Below are positions 43,656 to 51,009 of a stretch of 64,000 bases of DNA, piece after piece. Source of the DNA: Planctomycetota bacterium (GTDB taxonomy: Bacteria > Planctomycetota > UBA1135 > GCA-002686595); the NCBI GenBank assembly GCA_012960475.1, contig DUBE01000059.1:62001-126000 (forward strand). Reading direction: 5' to 3'. The position numbers and the translations under genes were made by a program. The notes beneath the pieces were generated by a model, which saw nothing but the letters and a program-made list of their open reading frames with translations, did no database searches and was not told the DNA's origin. Every line of letters begins with the position of its first letter. Position 1 is the first letter of the stretch.

Positions 43656-45230
43656 ATGAAGTTCGTCATTTCTCTGATCTTGGCGGCTGGATTCTCACCA
43701 GGAATCTCACCCCCCGCGTATACCTCTTCGCCTGACGAGAAGGTGGAGCAAGAAGGATTCGAGTATCTGCCCTTCTGGGAAGAGAAGTTCGAATTGCCGT
43801 CGACCAAGTCCACCTTGCGAGAGTTGGATCGGGCCATAGGCGCAGCCTTTGCGAAGTTTCTAGTTGCATGGAGTAAGACGAGTGGCCTGATCGAGGCACC
43901 GGTTGAGCTCGCTAGCGCGGAGAATGCGGCAAAAAAGAAGCTCATTGAGGCACTTGAGAAGGCCAAGGCCAAGGCCCGTGACAAGGGCGACAGCGAAGGT
44001 CTGATGGCACTCACCGAAGCCCTCGGCCTGCTCTCCAAAGGGCCGCTCCCCCACTCGCGCACGTTTCTGAAGAACAGTCCGGACAAAGAGGCAACGACAT
44101 TCAATGGTCACAGCTACAAGGTCTTCTCCAGTGAGGAGGATCGGGTTCCTTGGCCTGTCGCAAGAAAGCGCTGCAGACAAGAGGGGGGATATCTCGCCTG
44201 TGTGGAGAGCCCGGAAGAACTCGACTTTCTGGTTGGATTACTCGGTGCGAGGCCTTCTGTCTCCTGGGTGGGTGGATCCAATTCCCATGCAGTTCGTGGT
44301 GACGCTGGGTGGAGTTGGGTGACCGGGGAGCCAATCAATCCCTCCCTCTGGGATAAGGGGGGGACACACGGACGGGATGCGACCTTCCTGAAGCTCGGGC
44401 TCGGAGATGCCAAGGCTGGATTTCGATGGCCCTACATCTGCGAATGGGGCGAAACGCTGCCGTACGGATGGGCATTCAATGACCCCAAGGCGCGAAAGGC
44501 TGTGGTCGATTTCATGGAGGCCATGAACAAGGCCGGCTCGACGTTCGAGGATGACAAAGAGGGCCTGAAAAAGAAGCTGGCCCGTAATCGAACAGTATTC
44601 CGAAAGGCGGTTGAAAAGGCCGCAACAAAGGCGAGGAGGGGCCTGAAGGAATCAAGCCTTGAAGCGACCCGTGCTGATCGTGTGGACGAAATCAAACGGA
44701 TCGCCATGGTGGTCGCGACGCTAGATGACGATCTCCTGTTTCCGGACCCTCCCTTGTTCCCGAATGCGAACAAGGAGAGCGCCGACGCCCGGGAGGGAGC
44801 GCACCGCTTCGGGTTCAGCACCTACAAAGTTATCGAGGAAAAGATTGGCTGGCACGAGGCTGTCCGTCGGTGTGAGGAACTGGGCGGACGTCTGGCCCAC
44901 GTGAAAACTCCCCATCAACAGCACTTCCTCATGGAGGAAGTGCTCGACGATAACAGCGGCCACCTGTGGCTGGGTGCGAGCGATGAAGAAGAGGAAGGCG
45001 AGTGGCACTGGCTCGATGGAAGTTCGATGTTGCTATACGAACGCCAAAAATTTGGGGTAGCCACCGCGGAGGTATATGAACCCTTTAGCTACGAGGGGTA
45101 TCAGTGGTTCGAGGACAATCGTGGTAGGTGGGAGCATTTTCTTGGCCTGGTAGATCTAAAGACGCGCCGCCAGTGGCGGGACATTAGTCCACCATTGGCC
45201 TACTTCGTGTGCGAGTGGATCTACCACTAG
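43656..45230 (+). CDS. exported protein with two C-type lectin-like domains
   Basis: A 524-aa protein with an N-terminal signal ('MKFVISLILAAGFSPGISPP'). Each half has a helical, Lys/Ala/Glu-rich stretch followed by a C-type lectin-like fold. The first runs about 145-270: 'WPVARKRCRQEGGYLACVESPEELDFL', 'WSWVTGEPI', 'WPYICEWGE'. The second runs about 385-524: 'GWHEAVRRCEELGGRLAHVKTPHQQHFL', 'HLWLGASDEEEEGEWHWLDGS', 'YFVCEWIYH'. The pattern is an internal duplication. Such domains bind sugars or proteins outside the cell, often with calcium. It is followed 234 bases later by a plus-strand sulfatase, so it may recognise the same sulfated glycan. Family assignment firm, ligand unknown. Confidence 0.85.
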   Translation: MKFVISLILAAGFSPGISPPAYTSSPDEKVEQEGFEYLPFWEEKFELPSTKSTLRELDRAIGAAFAKFLVAWSKTSGLIEAPVELASAENAAKKKLIEALEKAKAKARDKGDSEGLMALTEALGLLSKGPLPHSRTFLKNSPDKEATTFNGHSYKVFSSEEDRVPWPVARKRCRQEGGYLACVESPEELDFLVGLLGARPSVSWVGGSNSHAVRGDAGWSWVTGEPINPSLWDKGGTHGRDATFLKLGLGDAKAGFRWPYICEWGETLPYGWAFNDPKARKAVVDFMEAMNKAGSTFEDDKEGLKKKLARNRTVFRKAVEKAATKARRGLKESSLEATRADRVDEIKRIAMVVATLDDDLLFPDPPLFPNANKESADAREGAHRFGFSTYKVIEEKIGWHEAVRRCEELGGRLAHVKTPHQQHFLMEEVLDDNSGHLWLGASDEEEEGEWHWLDGSSMLLYERQKFGVATAEVYEPFSYEGYQWFEDNRGRWEHFLGLVDLKTRRQWRDISPPLAYFVCEWIYH

Positions 45231-45464
45231 GACTTCCTGAGCGGATCGCGGTGGGTTCTGGAGCTGGCTGAAGAATCGAAAGGGGGACAGCGGATTCAAA
45301 GGGCCTGCACCCAATGGCGCAAGCCAGGTAAGAACCTGATCCAGCCCCAGGAAAACTCCCACCTTCTCCACTGGCGATGGGTAAAGGGTGCTTTGTACAC
45401 CCCTCGCTGCCCATCCGGATCCGCCCCCCTGCGCAGTGCAGTCTCCTGTGGTAGAACGGTGCCC

Positions 45465-47381
45465 ATGCGAATCAACTTCCTGAGCATCTTGATAGTCGCC
45501 TGCTTATCGACCTGCTTTTCCTGGGCCGGGGACGAGCGTCCTCCCAACATCGTCTACGTCATGTCCGATGAGCTCGCTTACTACGAACTCGGCCACATGG
45601 GCAACCCCTACATCAAGACCCCGCGTATCGACGCCATGGCCGCTGAGGGCATCCGGTTCACCGCAGCCTATGCAGGATCACCCGTCTGCGCGCCCCTGCG
45701 GTGCAACCTGATGACGGGCAAGCACGCCGGTCACGCGTCGGTGCGGGCGAACGACGGTGGAACACCACTGCGCGCAGGCGAGATCACCATCGCGAGTATT
45801 CTCAAGGCCAAGGGCTACGCGACCGGGGGCTTCGGCAAGTGGGGCTGTGGAGGACGGGACTCCACCGGAGTGCCCGAAGAGCACGGCTTCGACGACTTCT
45901 TCGGCTACTACGATCAGGTTCATGCCCACAGCTTCTATCCGCCCTATCTGGTTCGGAATAGTGAAGAGGTGGCGCTGAAAGGCAACGTGGGAGGACGCGT
46001 TGGCGAGACCTACTCGCACTACGCGATCATGGATGCCGGACTTGAATTCATCCGCGACAACAAGGACAAGCCCTTCTTTTGCTATCTACCCGTCACTCCC
46101 CCCCACGGGATGTACGACATCCCCGCTGATGATCCGGCCTGGAAGCTGTATGAGGACGAGGCGTGGATCCAGGATCCCGGCATCCATCAGGACATCAAGA
46201 ACTACGCCGGGATGGTGAGCATGGTCGACTACAACGTCGGCCAGGTGCTTGATCTCCTCAAGGAGCTGGACTTAGAGGAGAACACCATCGTCTTCTTCAC
46301 GGGTGACAACGGGGGCCAGGACCGCTTCCGATCCAATGAGCATCCGCGTGGCTTCTTCGGGCCGAACAAGGACCCGCGCACGGGAGTTGAATTTCGCGGC
46401 GGCAAGGGCAACCTGTACGAGGGCGGCCTGCGCATCCCCTCCATCGCTCGCTGGCCCGGGCGGATCAAGCCCGGGCAGGTCAGTGACCTCGTGTTCTACC
46501 AGCCCGACGTGTTGCCTACTCTGGCGGAGCTGTGCGGCGGTGAAGTGCCCGACGACGTAGACGGCCTCTCGATCTTGCCGACTCTTCTGGGCGACGGCGA
46601 GCAGGCCCAGCACGGGTTCCTGTACTGGGAGTACGGCAACCAGATGGCTGTGCGCCAGGGGGACATGAAGGCTATTTTGGATCGCAAGAAGGACGAGTGG
46701 GCTCTATTTGATCTCGCACATGATGTGAGTGAGACGACCAACGTGGCTGCGCGGTACCCACAGGTCCTCAAGGCTCTGGTCACCATCGCGGAAGCCGAGC
46801 ACACGCCCGCCAGAACCGGGACCTACAGCGACCCGGCTCGCAAGCGGCACCGACGTGATCGCTGGGCGAAGTGGGGTACGGCGAAGGATCAGCCGCAATC
46901 ACAAGGGAGCAGCAAGGCCAACACTATCACGGCCAAAGACCTCATCCCTGCCTCGGGCATGAAGCTGGTCGCCTTCAGTAGCGAAAACGCCGACAACGGC
47001 AAGTTCGCCCTCCAGGCAATCGATGGGAATCCGCGCACGGTCTGGCACACCAGCTTCTCCCAGTTTCTTGCACGACATCCCCATGAGTTGGTGATTGATC
47101 TGGGAGCCCAGTACGAGGTGAGAGGCTTCCGCTATCTAGCCCGCCAGGACGGTGGTTGGAACGGTGCCTTTGCTGAGACGGAGTTCTATCTGGCCAATAC
47201 CCTGACGGAATTCCCCGCCGAGCCCTCCGCCAAGGTGAACTTCACTAAATCGAGAACGGCGCAGCCCGCCGACCTCGCCAAGCCCGTGAAGGGCCGCTTC
47301 GTCAAGATACGCATCCTCTCCGAGGTGAACGGCGGTGCGTGGGGATCGGCAGCAGAGATCGGTGTAATAGGCACGCGCTAA
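45465..47381 (+). CDS. exported sulfatase with C-terminal discoidin-like domain
   Basis: A 638-aa sulfatase-family protein with signal 'MRINFLSILIVACLSTCFSWA', which fixes the start at 45465. The formylglycine site reads C75-A-P-L-R79 (Leu where Ser, Thr or Ala is usual), then 'CNLMTGKHAGH'. The N-terminal metal motif is 'YVMSDELAYYELG' (D-E rather than D-D). 'FFTGDNGGQDR' and 'GGFGKWG' are also present. Residues about 500-638 ('DNGKFALQAIDGNPRTVWHT', then 'HELVIDLGAQYEVRGFRYL') form an F5/8 type C (discoidin) sugar-binding domain. It should cleave sulfate from polysaccharides at the cell surface or outside. Follows the C-type lectin protein on the same strand within the 43.26-47.59 kb block. 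Confidence 0.93.
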   Translation: MRINFLSILIVACLSTCFSWAGDERPPNIVYVMSDELAYYELGHMGNPYIKTPRIDAMAAEGIRFTAAYAGSPVCAPLRCNLMTGKHAGHASVRANDGGTPLRAGEITIASILKAKGYATGGFGKWGCGGRDSTGVPEEHGFDDFFGYYDQVHAHSFYPPYLVRNSEEVALKGNVGGRVGETYSHYAIMDAGLEFIRDNKDKPFFCYLPVTPPHGMYDIPADDPAWKLYEDEAWIQDPGIHQDIKNYAGMVSMVDYNVGQVLDLLKELDLEENTIVFFTGDNGGQDRFRSNEHPRGFFGPNKDPRTGVEFRGGKGNLYEGGLRIPSIARWPGRIKPGQVSDLVFYQPDVLPTLAELCGGEVPDDVDGLSILPTLLGDGEQAQHGFLYWEYGNQMAVRQGDMKAILDRKKDEWALFDLAHDVSETTNVAARYPQVLKALVTIAEAEHTPARTGTYSDPARKRHRRDRWAKWGTAKDQPQSQGSSKANTITAKDLIPASGMKLVAFSSENADNGKFALQAIDGNPRTVWHTSFSQFLARHPHELVIDLGAQYEVRGFRYLARQDGGWNGAFAETEFYLANTLTEFPAEPSAKVNFTKSRTAQPADLAKPVKGRFVKIRILSEVNGGAWGSAAEIGVIGTR

Positions 47382-47571
47382 GCGGCCACTACACCCCGTA
47401 GGCCAGAGAGAGAGCCGCACCCTCTGAACTCTCAAACCAGCACCCGAACCTGGCATGTTGTCGTGACTGGTGAGTTCTAGCACGGAGGCACAAGGCCGGG
47501 CACCCTGGGCCCCATGACCGCCAAGCTGAAGGAGGTCGACGGGGCGCCCCTGTCCCGGCGCATCGAGCACG

Positions 47572-47588
47572 GGCTTTGAAAACCAGCG
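47572..47588. repeat. anticodon-loop direct repeat, right copy, next to pilT
   Basis: Matches 43259-43275 at 16 of 17 bases ('TTTGAAAACCAGCG' exact). It ends 7 bases before the pilT stop codon, exactly where the conserved core resumes. Unlike fragment C, it is not surrounded by tRNA sequence. Confidence 0.55.
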
Positions 47589-47603
47589 CCCAGATTACTG
47601 GGC
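47588..47603 (-). terminator. hairpin containing the pilT stop codon
   Basis: GCCCAG-ATTA-CTGGGC is a 6-bp perfect stem whose loop holds the TAA stop of pilT. No U-tract follows, so termination is uncertain. Confidence 0.25.
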
Positions 47604-49088
47604 CAGGCGAAGACTACCGGGACCTGACTCGGAAGGCGGGCTCGGCCCCGTGGGCCCATCCTCAGGGGCGGTGACACGCTTGGCGCTGCCACGGATGCCG
47701 CGCAGACCAAGCAACAGTTCCTCTGGCCGATCGGAGGCTGCCAAAGCATCGTCCAGTTCAACAATGCGCTCGCGCACCAGGTGCAGCAAGCTGTGATTGA
47801 ATGAGACCAGCCCACCGTCGCCGACGGTTTCGATCACCTTGGCGATCTCGCCCGTGCGCCCCTCATCGATCAACTCGCGCACATGGGGCGAGGGAACCAT
47901 CAGCTCAAAGGCTGGCACCTGGCCCCCATCGCGAGCGGGAACCAGACGCTGGGAGAGAACCCCGGCCAGGTTGTCCGCCAGACGCTGACGCACCTGCTTG
48001 TGTCGCTCCGTGTCGAAGAAACCCAGTATGCGGTCAATGGTCTGGGCGGCGTTGACCGTGTGCATGGTGCTCATCACCAGGTGGCCGGTCTCCGTGGCTT
48101 CCAATGCGGCCACCACTGTGGTGGCATCGCGTACCTCACCAATCAGGATCACATCCGGACTCTGGCGCAAGGCATGCCTGAGGCCATGGTCGAAAGAGGC
48201 GGTGTCTGTGCCCACTTCCCGTTGGCTGATCACGCAGCGCTCTTCGCGGAAGAGCAGCTCGACCGGGTCTTCCAGAGTGATGATGTGCCGCTCCTGGGTT
48301 TGGTTAATGTGCTGAATCATGCCTCCCAAGGTGGTGGACTTGCCCGAACCCGCCACACCGGTGACCAGGATCAGGCCGCGCTGACGGCCAGCCAGGGCCT
48401 TCAGTTCTTCAGAGGGCAATCCCAGGCTGCCCAGATCGGGAGCACACTCGTTCACCCGGCGAATCACCATGGCCGGCTCCCCCATCTGGCGATAGGCGTT
48501 GATACGGAAACGACCCAGGCCATCGAGCTGGATAGCGGAATCGGCCGAACCGTTCTCGTTCCACTCCTCCCAACGGCGCGGACCCAAAATGCCCTCGAGC
48601 ACCTCCTTCATGGGTCCCGGGCCCGGAACCCGTCCGGGCAGGAAGCGAATGCTGCCGTCCACTCGCAAGGAGGGTCGTCCCCCAGCGCGCAGAATGATAT
48701 CGCTGGCGCCATCGGTGACCATGGCCGCCAGCCAGGCTTCAATCTGGTGACGGGGCGAGAAACCTGTCTGGTGCAGGGCAGCCGGTGGCGGCGCGGGTTG
48801 TTCCTCTGCCTCTTGATCCTCGGCACCTTGCTGCTCGGCTGCTTGATCTTCAGCGGACTGCTCCGGGCCAGATGAAGCAGTCACGAGTTCAAAGCGCCGG
48901 CGGGGTCCACTGCGGGAGGCGGAATCCACCTCGCGTTGCTCTTCACTGCGCTCCCGGGAGTCCTGCTCGGAGTCCGACAGCTCGGATTTTTCCTGGGGCT
49001 CAAGATCCATGGCGCCTTCTGCGTCGCAGGGTGCCACATCGCGAAAGGAGAACTCGTCGTCGGGGATTTGAAGATCGGGGTTGGACAC
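47595..49088 (-). CDS. pilT: type IV pilus retraction-type ATPase with acidic N-terminal extension
   Basis: A 497-aa secretion/pilus ATPase. It has Walker A 'GVAGSGKSTT' (244-253), an Asp box 'ITLEDPVELLF', Walker B 'DVILIGEVRD' and the His box 'STMHTVNAAQTIDRILGFF', all of PilT/PilU type. It powers pilus retraction at the inner membrane. The first about 105 residues are a Glu/Gln/Ser-rich, presumably disordered acidic tail not found in normal PilT (about 345 aa). The start is GTG at 49088 with no clear ribosome site, so a later start is possible. It stands apart from the pilM-pilQ group at 54-59 kb. Confidence 0.9.
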   Translation of the reverse strand: MSNPDLQIPDDEFSFRDVAPCDAEGAMDLEPQEKSELSDSEQDSRERSEEQREVDSASRSGPRRRFELVTASSGPEQSAEDQAAEQQGAEDQEAEEQPAPPPAALHQTGFSPRHQIEAWLAAMVTDGASDIILRAGGRPSLRVDGSIRFLPGRVPGPGPMKEVLEGILGPRRWEEWNENGSADSAIQLDGLGRFRINAYRQMGEPAMVIRRVNECAPDLGSLGLPSEELKALAGRQRGLILVTGVAGSGKSTTLGGMIQHINQTQERHIITLEDPVELLFREERCVISQREVGTDTASFDHGLRHALRQSPDVILIGEVRDATTVVAALEATETGHLVMSTMHTVNAAQTIDRILGFFDTERHKQVRQRLADNLAGVLSQRLVPARDGGQVPAFELMVPSPHVRELIDEGRTGEIAKVIETVGDGGLVSFNHSLLHLVRERIVELDDALAASDRPEELLLGLRGIRGSAKRVTAPEDGPTGPSPPSESGPGSLRLAQ

Positions 49089-49195
49089 AGGCAGGTGATA
49101 GGCGGAAACGGCTGGAAGTCGACCTTCATTTCATCGACAAGGCTGGCCCAGGCCCTTGACCCGTCTCAGACTGGGGCAAGCCAAACTGAAGCAGT

Positions 49196-50215
49196 TCAGA
49201 CCGGAATCGAGTCCGAAGGGTGCACCAGCTTCCAGAGCTGCTCCAGCAAAGCCTGCACCCCCTCGCCCAACACGGACGAAATGCCCACCACCGGGGAATG
49301 CCCCGCTGCCTGTACCGCTTGATTGAGCACTTCCAGCCGATCCGCGGATCCATCGTCCTCGAAGTGCTTGGTACCTACCACCAACCGGGGCCGGGAGTGC
49401 AGGTCCTGTGAGACTCGCTTCAGTTCGTTGTCCAGAACCTGGAAGGCCTCCACCGGATCATCTACCGCCTCGGGATTCACATCCACGAATTGCAGCAGCA
49501 CGCTGCAGCGCTCAAGGTGCTTGAGGAAGGCATGGCCCAGACCATGCCCTTCACTGGCTCCCTCAATCAGGCCTGGCAGGTCCGCCAGGAGCAGGCTGCG
49601 AAAGCCCGGCAGACTGACCATGCCCACCTGGGGAGCAAGGGTTGTGAAGGGATAGCTGGCGATCTTCGGTTGAGCAGCGGAAACCTTGGAGAGGAAGGTG
49701 CTTTTGCCCGCGTTGGGCAGGCCCAGCAGCCCCACTTCGGCGATCACTTTGAGTTCCAACCTGAGGCTGCGCCGCTCGCCGAGCTTGCCCGGATAGGCCT
49801 TGGTGGGAGCCTGGCTGGTGGAGGTGGCAAAGTGCTGATTGCCGAGTCCTCCCTTGCCACCACGGGCAATCACCACCTCCGAACTTTTCTGATCAAGATC
49901 AAAGAGCATGTTGCCGTGCTCCGCATCGAATACCTGGGTACCCGGGGGAACCTCGATCCGCACATGGTCCGCAGAACGCCCACTGCGCTGGTTGGTGCCC
50001 CCCGGACGACCATTCTTGGCCACATAGCGATGGGCCCTGGCCACCCTCAACAGAGAGTGCACTGACTCAGAGGCCACCAAGACGATGTCTCCACCTCGTC
50101 CCCCATCACCGCCGTCGGGGCCGCCCTTCTGAACGTACTTCTCACGGTGAAAAGAGGCCATGCCGTCCCCGCCGCTCCCGGCGGCGACTTCGATCAGTGC
50201 TTCATCGCGGAACAT
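49196..50215 (-). CDS. obgE: Obg-family ribosome-assembly GTPase
   Basis: A 339-aa protein: Obg glycine-rich N-terminal domain (1-158, 'MFRDEALIEVAAGSGGDG', 'GGDGGRGGDIVL') followed by the G domain with G1 'GLPNAGKST' and G3 'DLPGLIEGA'. Obg GTPases act late in 50S subunit assembly and link growth to the stringent response. The G4 position, normally NKxD, reads 'TKHFED', with the specificity Asp displaced. AGGAG lies 10 bases before the ATG. It follows rpmA and rplU on the same strand, the classic rplU-rpmA-obgE order. Confidence 0.96.
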   Translation of the reverse strand: MFRDEALIEVAAGSGGDGMASFHREKYVQKGGPDGGDGGRGGDIVLVASESVHSLLRVARAHRYVAKNGRPGGTNQRSGRSADHVRIEVPPGTQVFDAEHGNMLFDLDQKSSEVVIARGGKGGLGNQHFATSTSQAPTKAYPGKLGERRSLRLELKVIAEVGLLGLPNAGKSTFLSKVSAAQPKIASYPFTTLAPQVGMVSLPGFRSLLLADLPGLIEGASEGHGLGHAFLKHLERCSVLLQFVDVNPEAVDDPVEAFQVLDNELKRVSQDLHSRPRLVVGTKHFEDDGSADRLEVLNQAVQAAGHSPVVGISSVLGEGVQALLEQLWKLVHPSDSIPV

Positions 50216-50284
50216 GTTTGAGGTTCTCCTGCGCAGAGCATCCGCGCAGCCTTGGGGGAGCCAGGAGGGAACCCGACGGCCGGA

Positions 50285-50533
50285 CTACTCAGCAGCCGGA
50301 TCAACATGCACCCGGCGTCCAGATTGGAAGCGCACGGTGCCGTCGATCAGGGAAAAGAGCGTGTAGTCCTTGCCGATCCCCACGTTGATCCCACGCTTGA
50401 AGCGCGTGCCGCACTGGCGCACGAGAATCGTGCCGGGGGTGACGGTCTGACCGCCATAGCGCTTGACGCCGCGGAACTGGGGATTTGAATCCCGTCCGTT
50501 ACGCGATGATCCTTGACCCTTCTTATGTGCCAT
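50285..50533 (-). CDS. rpmA: 50S ribosomal protein L27
   Basis: Eighty-two residues with the L27 start '[19 protein letters not shown]', '[19 protein letters not shown]' and '[15 protein letters not shown]'. L27 sits near the peptidyl-transferase centre of the 50S subunit. No N-terminal cleavage extension of the Firmicutes type. GGGAG precedes the ATG. Encoded 18 bases downstream of rplU and ahead of obgE. Confidence 0.98.
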   Translation of the reverse strand: MAHKKGQGSSRNGRDSNPQFRGVKRYGGQTVTPGTILVRQCGTRFKRGINVGIGKDYTLFSLIDGTVRFQSGRRVHVDPAAE

Positions 50534-50551
50534 TGAATGCTCCCTCGCGCC

Positions 50552-50866
50552 TCAGGCGCTGATGTCCGTAATGCGGACTTGAGTGTAATGCTGCCGGTGA
50601 CCGGTCTTGCGGCGGATGTTCTTGCGGCGACGAAAGCGAAAGACGACGATCTTCTTGCCCTTGATCTCGCCGATCACTTCGCCCTTCACACTGGCGCCGT
50701 CAAGCGTCGGCTTGCCGATCTGGACGGTGCCCTCATTACCGATGAGCAGGACATTTTCAAAGCTGATTGAGGAGCCGGGTTCGGCGTCGCCCATCAGATC
50801 ACATGTGACCACGTCGCCTACGCGCACGGTGGTTTGCTGGTTTCTGTCTGAGATGATTGCGTACAC
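50552..50866 (-). CDS. rplU: 50S ribosomal protein L21
   Basis: One hundred and four residues starting 'MYAIISDRNQQTTVRVGDVV', with 'ENVLLIGNEGTVQIGKP' and 'GEIKGKKIVVFRFRRRKNIRRKTGHRQ', the L21 family pattern. It binds 23S rRNA. The start is GTG at 50866 with GGAG 7 bases before it. First gene of the rplU-rpmA-obgE unit. Confidence 0.98.
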   Translation of the reverse strand: MYAIISDRNQQTTVRVGDVVTCDLMGDAEPGSSISFENVLLIGNEGTVQIGKPTLDGASVKGEVIGEIKGKKIVVFRFRRRKNIRRKTGHRQHYTQVRITDISA

Positions 50867-51009
50867 AGTTTTCTCCGTGTTTTCCCGCGGTGAAATCCAC
50901 CCGCGGGCGCCCTGGAAGGGCGATTGGGGCCGAGCAGGTTAGCGGGGCGCCCACCCCAGCGCAAGGCTGGAAGGCGTTTCTGTGGCCATTCGAGGGATCC
51001 CGGGGGTGC

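Noticed and set aside
47514-47579. 21-codon remnant 'MTAKLKEVDGAPLSRRIEHGL' before the right-hand repeat
   Set aside because: Reads like the end of a real protein and its stop lies in the repeat, but it is too short to assign or call.
30455-47600. Phage or transposon gene content
   Set aside because: I found no transposase, integrase or phage structural gene, and no inverted-repeat ends.
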